A stretch of 64,000 nucleotides of DNA. Source: JAWWOL01 sp963797535. GTDB lineage: Bacteria > Actinomycetota > Actinomycetes > JAWWOL01. Location: NCBI GenBank assembly GCA_963797535.1, contig CAWCPQ010000001.1, positions 992,001 through 1,056,000 on the forward strand, written 5' to 3'. Position 1 is the first letter of the stretch, and every line of letters begins with the position of its first letter. The translations under genes were made by a program, and so were the position numbers. The notes under the pieces were generated by a model. The model saw only the letters and a program-made list of their open reading frames with translations, searched no databases and was not told where the DNA came from. Of the stretch, positions 29,191 through 37,500 are shown piece after piece.

Positions 29191-30112
29191 ACGCCGCAAA
29201 CAGAGCGAGGGCGCTGAGGATCTCCGCGAGGACCTGCTCCGGATTCTCGCGGAGCTGCCGGGGAGTCACCGGGATCACCCAATAGCCGTGCGCGCGCAGG
29301 TATGCCCGCCGCTCCTGCGTGCGGTCCCAGCTGCCCTCCTGGAGCAGGTGGAACGCCTTCGAGTCGATCTCGACGATGACCCGACCCCAGCGAAAATCAG
29401 GCGTCAACAGCCGCCCGCCCACCCACAGCGGCTCGTTGATCAACGGAGTCGGAAAGCCGGCCTTGGCGAACACCCGCCGAGCCACCGCCTCCGGCACCGA
29501 TCGCACCCCCGTACCCAGCTCGGCCAGGGCCAGCCGGAGAACGCGGCTGCCTCTGACGGGTGCCAGCACCAACTCGTCGCGCAACCGATCGACACTGGTC
29601 CTCCTTTCATTGACCGCAGCGCACATCGCCGCCAGGAGCGTCTCCTCGGACAGGCCGGGGGCTGCATCGACGAGTGCCCTGGTGACTGGCACTGTCAGGA
29701 CACCGTCGAGGACAAAGGCACCATGGCTTCTCTCCGACCGGTGCAACTGCGCCCACCCGTGACTACGCCGCTGACGCCCTGGCGGAACCAATACGTCAAC
29801 CCGCCCCCGGGACAGCTCGGACGGAAGGTGCTGGATCCGGTGCCAACGCAAAGCCGCAGCACCCGTGAGCCCTGCCGAGTCGCCCGCGTACAGCACGGCC
29901 GCTCTCGACCGCTGCCGGTCCACGAGGTCAGCAGTGCCATGCAGATAGACGCGCGGCAGCACCCGCTGCCAGCCGCTTACCGGGTTGCCCACCCGACGAC
30001 TCAATGCCGAGGACGTCAGCCCGACGGCTCTTGCCTGGCCGAGACTGATCAATCCGTCCTGCGCGCGCAGCACGGCGCGCAGTGCCACGGGGTCCAAAGC
30101 TGACTCGTTCAT
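29189..30112 (-). CDS. AbiEi-like / DUF559 (Vsr-like nuclease fold) domain protein
   Basis: 307 residues from ATG 30110-30112. The N-terminus (DPVALRAVLRAQDGLISLGQ, ARAVGLTSSALSRRV, GWQRVLPRVYLHG) resembles the winged-helix domain of AbiEi-type antitoxins. The C-terminal ~100 residues (LLTPDFRWGRVIVEIDSKAF, AYLRAHGYWVIPVTPRQL) resemble DUF559, a very-short-patch-repair endonuclease-like fold, with an acidic/lysine pattern (PDF...VEIDSK) typical of that nuclease superfamily. Such genes are very common and variable in actinobacteria, and their function is not established. No toxin partner is adjacent. Two near-identical palindromes flank the gene and it interrupts the bldD-nusB neighbourhood, which suggests a mobile insertion. 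An upstream ATG at about 30190 is an alternative start. Confidence 0.78.
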   Translation of the reverse strand: MNESALDPVALRAVLRAQDGLISLGQARAVGLTSSALSRRVGNPVSGWQRVLPRVYLHGTADLVDRQRSRAAVLYAGDSAGLTGAAALRWHRIQHLPSELSRGRVDVLVPPGRQRRSHGWAQLHRSERSHGAFVLDGVLTVPVTRALVDAAPGLSEETLLAAMCAAVNERRTSVDRLRDELVLAPVRGSRVLRLALAELGTGVRSVPEAVARRVFAKAGFPTPLINEPLWVGGRLLTPDFRWGRVIVEIDSKAFHLLQEGSWDRTQERRAYLRAHGYWVIPVTPRQLRENPEQVLAEILSALALFAA

Positions 30113-30200
30113 TCGGCGACGATCGCGCGGCAACGACGCCGCCGCCCGACCCGGAACCCGGCTGTGGAGAAGATCCTCGCCTGTGGACATCACCGCCAGC

Positions 30201-30244
30201 GAATGAAAGTGAATCCGTTCGCGGATTCCGGGAACGGATTCACT
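30201..30244. repeat. Palindromic repeat, copy B
   Basis: GAATGAAAGTGAATCCGTTC (30201-30220) and GAACGGATTCACT (30232-30244) form a hairpin like copy A, but the right arm ends early (CACTGCC instead of CACTTTC). It lies 26 nt past the nusB stop and upstream of the DUF559 gene. It may serve as the terminator of efp-nusB. Copies A and B are direct repeats about 1.06 kb apart. Confidence 0.8.
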
Positions 30245-30270
30245 GCCACGAGCCCAGCCGGTATGCGCGG

Positions 30271-30681
30271 CTAGCGCTGCAGCGTCGGCTTCAGGTCGAG
30301 CAGCCGGGAGAGCAGGCCGTTGACGAAGCGCGGCGAGTCGTCGGTGGACAGCGTGCTGACGAGGGTCACCGCCTCGTCGATCACGACGGCGTCGGGCACC
30401 TCGTCGCGCCACAGCAGCTCGTAGATGCCGATGCGCAGCACGTTGCGGTCGACGGCTGGCATCCGGTCGATGGTCCAGCCGACGGCGTAGGACGAGATCA
30501 GCTCGTCGATCCGCTCGCGGTTGGCCACGACGCCTTCGACCAGCTCGACGGTGTACTCGGGTACGGGCGGGTCGGACTGGCGCAACCGGTCGGCCAGCGT
30601 CGACGTCACGTTGGCGTCGCGGGAATCTGCCTCGAAAAGCACGTCGAGGGCGCGTTTGCGTGCCTTGCTGCGAGCCGGCAT
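30271..30681 (-). CDS. nusB: Transcription antitermination factor NusB
   Basis: All-helical RNA-binding protein that, with NusE (S10), binds boxA in rRNA leaders. 136 residues: SKARKRALDVLFEADSRD at the N-terminus, then RMPAVDRNVLRIGIYELLWR, PDAVVIDEAVTLVSTLSTDD and PRFVNGLLSRLL. Eight nt downstream of efp in the same orientation, the conserved efp-nusB pair. Confidence 0.95.
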   Translation of the reverse strand: MPARSKARKRALDVLFEADSRDANVTSTLADRLRQSDPPVPEYTVELVEGVVANRERIDELISSYAVGWTIDRMPAVDRNVLRIGIYELLWRDEVPDAVVIDEAVTLVSTLSTDDSPRFVNGLLSRLLDLKPTLQR

Positions 30682-30689
30682 GAGGTCGG

Positions 30690-31253
30690 TTAGCTCTTGA
30701 CCCGGCCGAGGTAGTCGCCGGTACGGGTGTCGACCTTGACCTTCTCCCCGGTGACGATGAACAGCGGCACCGAGATGGTCGCGCCGGTCTCGAGCGTGGC
30801 GGGCTTGTTGCCGCCGGTGGAGCGGTCGCCCTGCAGGCCGGGGTCGGTCTGGGAGATGACCAGCTCGACCGACGCCGGCAGCTCCGCGTACAGCGGCGTG
30901 CCGTCGTGCATGGCCACGGTGGCGGTCATGTTCTCGAGCAGGTAGTCACGGCTGCCACCGACGACCTCGCCGGGGATGTGGAGCTGGTCGTAGGTCTGCG
31001 CGTCCATGAAGACGTAGTCGTCGCCGTCCTGGTAGAGGTACTGCATCTCGCGCTTGTCGATGTTGGCCACCTCGACCCGGGTGCCGGCGTTGAACGTCTT
31101 GTCGACGACCTTGCCCGACATCACGTTCTTGAGGGTCGTCCGGACGAAGGCGGGGCCCTTGCCGGGCTTGACGTGCTGGAACTCAACCACGTTCCAGAGC
31201 TGGCCCTCGAGGTCGAGGGTCATGCCGTTCTTGAGGTCGTTCGTGCTCGCCAT
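30690..31253 (-). CDS. efp: Translation elongation factor P
   Basis: Relieves ribosome stalling at polyproline. 187 residues in three beta-barrels. The tip loop reads HVKPGKGPAFVRT, so a lysine sits at the modifiable position as in most bacteria; no EpmA or EpmB gene is in this window. Later motifs: MQYLYQDGDDYVFMD and the C-terminal signature GATISVPLFIVTGEKVKVDT. The window encodes several proline-rich proteins (PilT extension, PilP-like protein) whose synthesis would depend on it. Confidence 0.96.
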   Translation of the reverse strand: MASTNDLKNGMTLDLEGQLWNVVEFQHVKPGKGPAFVRTTLKNVMSGKVVDKTFNAGTRVEVANIDKREMQYLYQDGDDYVFMDAQTYDQLHIPGEVVGGSRDYLLENMTATVAMHDGTPLYAELPASVELVISQTDPGLQGDRSTGGNKPATLETGATISVPLFIVTGEKVKVDTRTGDYLGRVKS

Positions 31254-31370
31254 CGTCGGCCCGTTCTCGTGTCATCGTGCGGGAGATCGCGTACGCGTAC
31301 CTGTTCACGTGCGACGGGCAACTCTACCCAACGGGCACCCGCCGGGACGATCTCTCGCGAGCCGTCGCTT

Positions 31371-32459
31371 CTACAGGACGAGCAGCTCGCGGGTCGTCGC
31401 CGTCAGTCGCTGGGCCGGTTGGCCGGCCGCGCTCACCAGCAGGGTGTCCTCGATCCGCACGCCGCCACGACCGGGCAGGTAGACCCCCGGCTCCACCGTC
31501 ACCACCATCGACTCGGCCAGCACACCGGCGCTTCCCGTCCCCAGTGCCGGCAGCTCGTGGATCTCGAGCCCGACCCCGTGGCCGACCCCGTGGATGAACT
31601 GCTCGCCCCGCCCGGCCGCCTCGACCACCTCGCGCGCGGCACGGTCGACGTCGGCCGTGGCGACGCCCGCGCACACCGCGTCGACCCCCGCCTGCTGTGC
31701 TGCCGCGACCAGGTCGTAGATCTCGCGCTGCCAGTCGGCCGGGCGACCGAGGACGAGGGTACGGGTCATGTCGGAGTGGTAGCCGTCGACGACGGCACCA
31801 AAGTCGAGCTTGACGAGATCGCCCCTGGCCAGCCGGCGGTCCGTGGGCCGGTGATGGGGTACGGCGGCGTGCTCCCCAGCGGCGACGATGGTGTCGAAGC
31901 TCGGCCCCTCGGAGCCGTGGGCGCGCATCCGAGCCTCGAGCTCGACGGCCAGCTCACGTTCGGTCAACCCCGGCCGGATCAGCGCCAGCACGTCGGCAAG
32001 GGCGGCATCAGCAGCGGCACACGCTGCTCGCAGTGCCGCGACCTCGTCGAGATCCTTGACCCGGCGCAGCTGCTCCACGGGCCGGTCAGCAGGTCGCAGG
32101 TCCAGCGCTGGCCCGGCCAGCTGCACGTCCCGGAAGCCGTCCACCGTCAGCTGATGGCTCTCGTAGCCGAGCCGCCGCCGGCCACGCTCGACCGCGAGGG
32201 CTGCCAGCGCCGGGCCGGTGTCGCGCTCGACGAGCAGCTCGACATCGGGGCACTCCTGCGCCGCCGCCTCGGCGTACCGCGCATCCGTTGCGAGTACGGA
32301 GTCCCTCGCATCGGCGGAGACCAGAAAGCCGGCGTTGGACCCCACGAAACCGGTGAGGTAGCGGACGTTGACCAACGACGTCACCAGCAGGGCGTCCAGC
32401 TGGCGCTCCGCGAGCAGCTCGCGGAGCCGACCACGGCGCTGCTCGTGTGCCTTGCCCAT
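31371..32459 (-). CDS. pepQ: Xaa-Pro aminopeptidase/dipeptidase (M24 family)
   Basis: Cytoplasmic metallopeptidase that cleaves next to proline. 362 residues from ATG 32457-32459, which has GGGAGG 5 nt upstream. The N-terminal creatinase-like domain (RRGRLRELLAERQLDALLVT, NVRYLTGFVGSNAG) is followed by the pita-bread domain. Metal ligands: both Asp in KLDFGAVVDGYHSDMTRT, His in GHGVGLEIHE, Glu in VTVEPGVYLPG and Glu in RIEDT. Earlier in-frame start codons would only add sequence without family similarity. Conserved position between aroQ and efp; here the secreted-protein gene separates it from aroQ. Confidence 0.92.
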   Translation of the reverse strand: MGKAHEQRRGRLRELLAERQLDALLVTSLVNVRYLTGFVGSNAGFLVSADARDSVLATDARYAEAAAQECPDVELLVERDTGPALAALAVERGRRRLGYESHQLTVDGFRDVQLAGPALDLRPADRPVEQLRRVKDLDEVAALRAACAAADAALADVLALIRPGLTERELAVELEARMRAHGSEGPSFDTIVAAGEHAAVPHHRPTDRRLARGDLVKLDFGAVVDGYHSDMTRTLVLGRPADWQREIYDLVAAAQQAGVDAVCAGVATADVDRAAREVVEAAGRGEQFIHGVGHGVGLEIHELPALGTGSAGVLAESMVVTVEPGVYLPGRGGVRIEDTLLVSAAGQPAQRLTATTRELLVL

Positions 32460-32601
32460 GGCACCTCCCGGCCGGCTCCCGCCGACGGGCCCCTGCGCCG
32501 GACGATCACACCGTAGCGGACGGGCTGCCTCCGAGGCCGCCCGAACGGCCACGCTCAGCCGCCCGGCCACTAGGCCAACCGGGCGACGGGGACGACTAGG
32601 C

Positions 32602-32630
32602 CTAATGTCCCCCACGGTCTGCGCCGATAG
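32602..32630 (+). promoter_or_regulatory. Candidate FliA/WhiG-type promoter of the secreted-protein gene
   Basis: CTAATGT (32602-32608), a 14-nt spacer and GCCGATAG (32623-32630). The -10-like half is a textbook FliA/WhiG -10. The -35-like half is a 5/7 match to the CTCAAGT element found with the same spacing before pil genes. The sequence ACTAGGCC occurs twice just upstream (32569-32576 and 32595-32602). The leader from about 32640 to 32717 can fold (CGCAG/CTGCG hairpin near 32670-32690) but matches no riboswitch I know. Confidence 0.5.
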
Positions 32631-32717
32631 GGCGACGGGACCTAGGTGACGAGTCATGTCATCGGGTGCCAGCGCAGAGCATCCGCTGCGTTCGTCGGCC
32701 ACCGTACGAGGAGAGAC

Positions 32718-35427
32718 GTGTCCAAGATCCAGCGCATGCGCGCCGTCCTGACCGGAGTGGTTGCCACGGCCCTCGCCGTCGCCACCCTGCCCGTACTGGC
32801 GACCACCGCTTCGGCGGCGTCCGCCGACCCACTGGGCGGACAGGCCGGGGCCAGTGACCCTGTCACCCACCATGGGCCAGGACCAGGATCAGCCCAACCC
32901 TCCGGCCGGCACTTCGGCTGACGACTTCATGCGTCACCCGGAGCTGAGCTGGACCGCGATCACGAAGCTGCCGGTCACCCGTTACCGGGTGCAGCTCTCC
33001 CCCAACGCCGACTTCACGAACAACCAGGTGGCGCTGCCCAACGGCGGCATCACTATCGCGACGCAGTACGACGTGCCGCAGACCCTGCCGCACGCGTCGT
33101 ACTACTGGCGAGTCCGCGGCGAGGACGCTGCCGGACACGCCACGTTGTGGACGGGTACGCAGGAGGGAGACGACACCAGCGTCTGGCAGTTCCCGAAGGC
33201 TTGGGTGGACACCCCCGGCAACCCGTTGCCCGCCACCGGTTCGTCCGCGCAGGGCGCCTTCTCCTGGCAGCCGATCCCTGACGCTTCCGCCTACGAGGTC
33301 GAGATCTCCCAGAACTCCGGGTTCCCCAAGAACGCGTCCTCGGTCGAGACCTACGACTGCACCACCAACCACACCACCTTCTCGCCGGTCAAGGACTACC
33401 CGCTCGAGCCCAGCCCGCCCCCCGGCCAGGTCGAGGGTTCTTGCGACAACTTCGACCAACTGATGCTCGTTCTGCAGCCAGGCAACACGTCCCCTGCCAC
33501 CAACTGGTACTGGCGGGTGCGCGGCATCGACGGCACCACGGCCGCGGCTACCCCTGCTGAGACCGGCGTGACCTGCTACAGCGACGGCGCGGACTGCGGT
33601 CCCTGGACTGCCACGCAGAAGATTCACTACTCGCCGTACCCCGCCTACTTGGACCCTGCCTTCAATGGCGACGTTCCGACCGGCCTCACAACTGGTTGCA
33701 CGGCAGTCGTTGGCGGCGGCACGGTGCCGCTGTGCTACGACACGCCGACCTTCTCCTGGAACTCCGTGGCCGGTGCGAACAGCTACCTCGTGGAGACCTC
33801 GGCCGACCAGAAGTTCACCACGGACTACCACTCGTACCAGGTCGCGTACAACAAGTTCACCCCGCGCGAGTCCTTCCTGGACAACCAGTCGGGGAAGTCC
33901 TACTACTGGCGGGTCCGTGCCTGCACCGCCGACTTCGCGGCCTCGCCGCCGGTCTGCGGCGACAACACCGCCACCTTGAATTTCCACAAGGCCTCGCCGA
34001 ACCTGCCCCTGGCTCCGGCCGGCGCAAGCTCGACGCTCGGGCACAACGGCCTGTTCGTCACTACGGACAACAACCAGGTGCTCAGCACCGCGGTAAAGCA
34101 GGTCCGTGGCCAGCAGATGACCTTCCACTGGGACGATCTCCTGCAGTACACGGAGCAGGCGGGCATTCAGTCCAACCAGGAGGCCGCGCGTTACCGCCTG
34201 GAGTACAACAGCACCGGCGATGACTGGCTGTCGGCAACGACCGTCGACGTCGACGCCACGCACTGGACCAAGCAGAACGGCTTCTTGCCGGACAACGGCT
34301 ACTACTGGCGGGTCGCCCCGATCGACGGCAGCGACAACGTCATGTCCTGGAGCCCGGTTCAGACCGTCGTCAAGGGCACCATCGCCCCGCAGGTCACGAT
34401 TGGCGAGACCGGCCTGCTCTCACCGACCAGCTCGGTCAACCTGACGTTCGCGGCTCCGGTCACCGGCGTCACCAGCGCCACTCTCGGCCTGCGCAGGGTG
34501 GGTGGCGGCAACATCGCCGGTCACCTGATCTGGCCGGCCGCCGGACCGGCGAACGCCACGTTCATCCCGTCCTCGCCCCTGATTCCCGGCGAGCGGGTCA
34601 TGCCGTGGGTCACCACGGCGTCGTCAGACCTGGCCGGCAACGCTGCCAAGGTTGGAGCGTCCAGCTCGCTGGTCGACCCGACGATCGACAGCGCTTCACC
34701 GACCATCACCGAGGCGTGGGCCAAGATCAGCACCAGCCACGCCAGCGGCGGCAGCTACGCCAAGGCGGCCGGCGTCCTGGACAACATCCAGTTCAAGTTC
34801 ACCGGCAGCGCGGTCTCGCTGGTTGGCATTCGGACGCCCGACGGCGGCTACGGCACCGTGCTGGTCGACGGCGTGCCGCGCAAGACGATCAACTTCTACA
34901 GCCACACCACGGCGTACGGCGTCACGCTGTACTCCGCCCTGCTGAACGAGGGCGCACACACGCTCACCGTCCAGGTCAAGGGCTCGCACCCCAGCGGGTC
35001 CAAGGGCAATGCCGTCAACGTCGACACGATCAAGGTCGACGGCGCCCTGAAGCAGCAGACCAGCGCCGTTCAGGCCTGGTCACGGCACCGCTCGACCGAC
35101 GCGGTGAAGGGTTCCTACGACGCAGAGGCCAGCTACCTCGCCGCCTGGCATGCCAGCAAGCCGACGCTCACCGGGCACTTCTTCGGCACCGCTGTACACG
35201 TCGTGGGCTGCAAGTCCCCGGACTCCGGCCTGCTGGGCGTCTACATCGACGGCAAGCTCAAGGCCACCGTGGATGGGTACCAGTCGTACTCGTCCTGCAA
35301 CAAGACGCTGGTCCATCTCATCGGGCTCAGCTCGGCAACGCACTCGATCATCGTGGCACCGCTGGGCACCCACGACTCGAAGGCGACCGGCACCAAGGTC
35401 TCGGTCGACGCCATCGTCGCCAGCTGA
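32718..35427 (+). CDS. Secreted multidomain protein with fibronectin III-like repeats (apparent +1 frameshift)
   Basis: Starts at GTG 32718-32720 with GAGGAGA upstream. A Sec signal peptide follows (MRAVLTGVVATALAVATLPV, cleavage near ATTASA). The frame then shifts at GGGG (32847-32850); with one G fewer it reads GGQAGPVTLSPTMGQDQDQ and stays open to 35427, about 902 residues. Four repeats, about 400 nt apart, each carry YYWRV (or WYWRV): near 33100, 33505, 33900 and 34300. They look like fibronectin III-type beta-sandwiches. An Ig-like segment follows (about 34400-34680). Two tandem C-terminal domains (34716-35060 and 35070-35424), ending VNVDTIKVDG and VSVDAIVAS, resemble carbohydrate-binding-type beta-sandwiches. 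No catalytic motif was found. It has no anchor and is probably an exported adhesin or matrix protein. Confidence 0.78.
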
Positions 35428-35441
35428 TCACCTAGCCCGAT

Positions 35442-35487
35442 CACTCGAGGTCCGTCCCCACCGGGGGCGGGCCTCGAGTGCGTTTTT
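35442..35487 (+). terminator. Rho-independent terminator of the secreted-protein gene
   Basis: Stem CACTCGAGG (35442-35450) pairs with CCTCGAGTG (35472-35480), with further G/C pairing inside, followed by CGTTTTT. It lies 14 nt after the stop codon, and its T-run touches the aroQ stop codon on the other strand. Confidence 0.9.
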
Positions 35488-35927
35488 CAGGACTCGTGCA
35501 GCCGGTCGGCGAGCGCGCGCAGCGCCAGCAGGTAGGAGTTCTGGCCGAAGCCGGCAATGGTGCCGAGCACGACCGCTGACACCACGCTGGTGTGACGGAA
35601 CTCGTCGCGTGCCTGCGGGTTGGAGATGTGCACCTCGATGACGGGCACGCCGACGAGCCCGATGGCATCGTGCAGGGCGTAGGAGTAGTGGCCCCAGGCG
35701 CCGGGGTTGATCACCACGCCGGAGGCCTCGTCGGCCGCGCGGTGCAGCAGCCCGATCATCTCGGCCTCGTCATCGGTCTGGGCGATCATCACCTCGAGGC
35801 CCAGCTCCGCCGCCATCCGCTCGCAGGACGACACGAGGTCGGCGTAGGTGGCGCTGCCGTAGACCTCGGGCTCGCGCGTGCCGAGGCGGCCGAGGTTGGG
35901 ACCGGACAGCACGTAGACCGGCTTCAC
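35487..35927 (-). CDS. aroQ: 3-dehydroquinate dehydratase, type II
   Basis: Third shikimate-pathway step. 146 residues: LSGPNLGRLGTREPEVYG (with the catalytic Tyr and Arg), GVVINPGAWGHYSYALHDAI, and VIEVHISNPQARDEFRHTSV (catalytic His and anion site). Overlaps aroB by 4 nt (GTG start). Last gene of aroC-aroK-aroB-aroQ. Confidence 0.95.
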   Translation of the reverse strand: MKPVYVLSGPNLGRLGTREPEVYGSATYADLVSSCERMAAELGLEVMIAQTDDEAEMIGLLHRAADEASGVVINPGAWGHYSYALHDAIGLVGVPVIEVHISNPQARDEFRHTSVVSAVVLGTIAGFGQNSYLLALRALADRLHES

Positions 35928-37000
35928 GTCGAAACCTCCGCGTAGGACCGTTCCAACAGGGACTCATCGGGTGCTTCGAAGATGAACGGCTGGGCAAGGC
36001 CGCGCAGAAGCACGAACCGCAGCATGTCACCCCGCGACTTCTTGTCCACCCGCATTGCCTCGTGCAACGCCGGCCAGGCTTTCCGCTCGTACGAGACCGG
36101 CAGCCCGAGCGACTCCAGGATCGTGCGGTGCCGATCGGCGGTCGCCTCGTCGAGAACGCCTGCCTGTCGGGCAATCTCGGCGGCGAAGACCATGCCGACG
36201 GACACGGCCGCACCGTGGCGCCACTGGAACTTCTCTGCCCGCTCGATGGCATGCGCCAGGGTGTGGCCGTAGTTGAGGATCTCGCGCAGTCCCTGCTCGG
36301 TCAGGTCAGCGCCGACGACGTCGGCCTTGACCCTGATGCTGCGTTCGATCAGCTCTCGCAGCACCGTGCCGGCAGGGTCGAGCGCGGCCGTTGGGTCGGC
36401 CTCGACCAGGTCGAGGATGACCGGGTCCGCGATGAATCCCGCCTTGACCACCTCTGCCATGCCGGTGGCCAGCTCGATCTCGGGGAGCGTCAGCAGCAGG
36501 TCCAGGTCGCAGATCACGGCTGCCGGCGGGTGGAAGGCACCGACGAGGTTCTTGCCGGCGGCGATGTTGATGCCGGTCTTGCCCCCCACCGCCGCATCGA
36601 CCATCGCCAGCACCGTGGTCGGGATCTGCACCACGCGCACCCCACGCAGCCACGTCGCGGCCACGAAGCCGGCCAGGTCGGTGGCCGCTCCCCCGCCCAG
36701 CCCGATCACGGCGTCGTTGCGGGTCATGGACCGGGCGCCCATCGCGTCCCAGGCGCCACCGGCGACGGCGAGGCTCTTGGCCGCCTCACCGTCCGGGATC
36801 GGGTGGGGCTCGGCGTCGAAGCCCTCGCTGCGCAGCTGCCGAGCGAGAGTGCCTGCCAGTGCCGACATCGCGGCCGGGTGAACGATGGTCACCCGGCACG
36901 GGTTGCCCAACGTCAACGCCGCTTGAGCCAGCAGGCCGTGGCCGACCAGGACGTCGTACGGGGTCTCCCCCGTGACGGTGACAGAGGTCGCGTCGCTCAC
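35924..37000 (-). CDS. aroB: 3-dehydroquinate synthase
   Basis: NAD- and zinc-dependent second step of the shikimate pathway. 358 residues: IPDGEAAKSLAVAGG, IGLGGGAATDLAGFVAATWL, VQIPTTVLAMVDAAVGGKTG, ELATGMAEVVKAG, and the zinc ligands in LNYGHTLAHAIE and WRHGAAVSVGM. Overlaps aroK and aroQ by 4 nt each. Confidence 0.96.
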   Translation of the reverse strand: MSDATSVTVTGETPYDVLVGHGLLAQAALTLGNPCRVTIVHPAAMSALAGTLARQLRSEGFDAEPHPIPDGEAAKSLAVAGGAWDAMGARSMTRNDAVIGLGGGAATDLAGFVAATWLRGVRVVQIPTTVLAMVDAAVGGKTGINIAAGKNLVGAFHPPAAVICDLDLLLTLPEIELATGMAEVVKAGFIADPVILDLVEADPTAALDPAGTVLRELIERSIRVKADVVGADLTEQGLREILNYGHTLAHAIERAEKFQWRHGAAVSVGMVFAAEIARQAGVLDEATADRHRTILESLGLPVSYERKAWPALHEAMRVDKKSRGDMLRFVLLRGLAQPFIFEAPDESLLERSYAEVST

Positions 37001-37500
37001 CTCAGCACCGCCAGCACGGCCGCCGTGACCTGTTCGATGTCGCGACCGTCCGTGGGGATGACGTGCGTCGCCACGGACTCGTACACCGGCCGGCGCGCGT
37101 CGAGCATCTGCAGCAGCTGGCCCCTCGGGTTGCCGAGGAGCAGCGGCCGGTCGCGAGCCATGCCTACCCGCGCAGCGGCATCCGCGAGCCCGACGTCGAG
37201 GAAGACCACGGTGTGGCCGGCGAGCCGCTCGCGCGTCTGCTCGTTGAGCACCGCTCCCCCGCCGAGAGCCAAAACTCCTTGGTGGCTCGACAAAGCAGCT
37301 TCAACTGCATCGACCTCGAGCTGCCGGAAAGCGTCCTCGCCGTCGAGCAGAAAGATGTCGGAGATGCTCTTTCCGGTGCTCGCCACGATGTCGGCGTCGG
37401 TGTCCCGGAACTCGCGGCCGGTGGCAGTGGCGACCGCACGACCCACGGAGGTCTTGCCGGCGCCCATCGGCCCGACCAGGACCACGAACGGAGCCGTCAC
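36997..37500 (-). CDS. aroK: Shikimate kinase
   Basis: Phosphorylates shikimate with ATP. 167 residues: P-loop VGPMGAGKTSVGRAVA, shikimate-binding Asp region FRDTDADIVASTGKSISDIF, LALGGGAVLNEQTRERL, and the lid MARDRPLLLGN. Overlaps aroC upstream and aroB downstream by 4 nt. Confidence 0.95.
   Translation of the reverse strand: MTAPFVVLVGPMGAGKTSVGRAVATATGREFRDTDADIVASTGKSISDIFLLDGEDAFRQLEVDAVEAALSSHQGVLALGGGAVLNEQTRERLAGHTVVFLDVGLADAAARVGMARDRPLLLGNPRGQLLQMLDARRPVYESVATHVIPTDGRDIEQVTAAVLAVLR

Noticed and set aside
32631..32717. c-di-GMP or c-di-AMP riboswitch in the leader of the secreted-protein gene
   Set aside because: Small hairpins are present, but the conserved cores of GEMM-I and ydaO-type switches are absent.
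32460..32873. Earlier start giving a 500-residue PepQ
   Set aside because: The extra sequence has no similarity to the family and covers the divergent promoter region; the ATG at 32457-32459 has a good Shine-Dalgarno.
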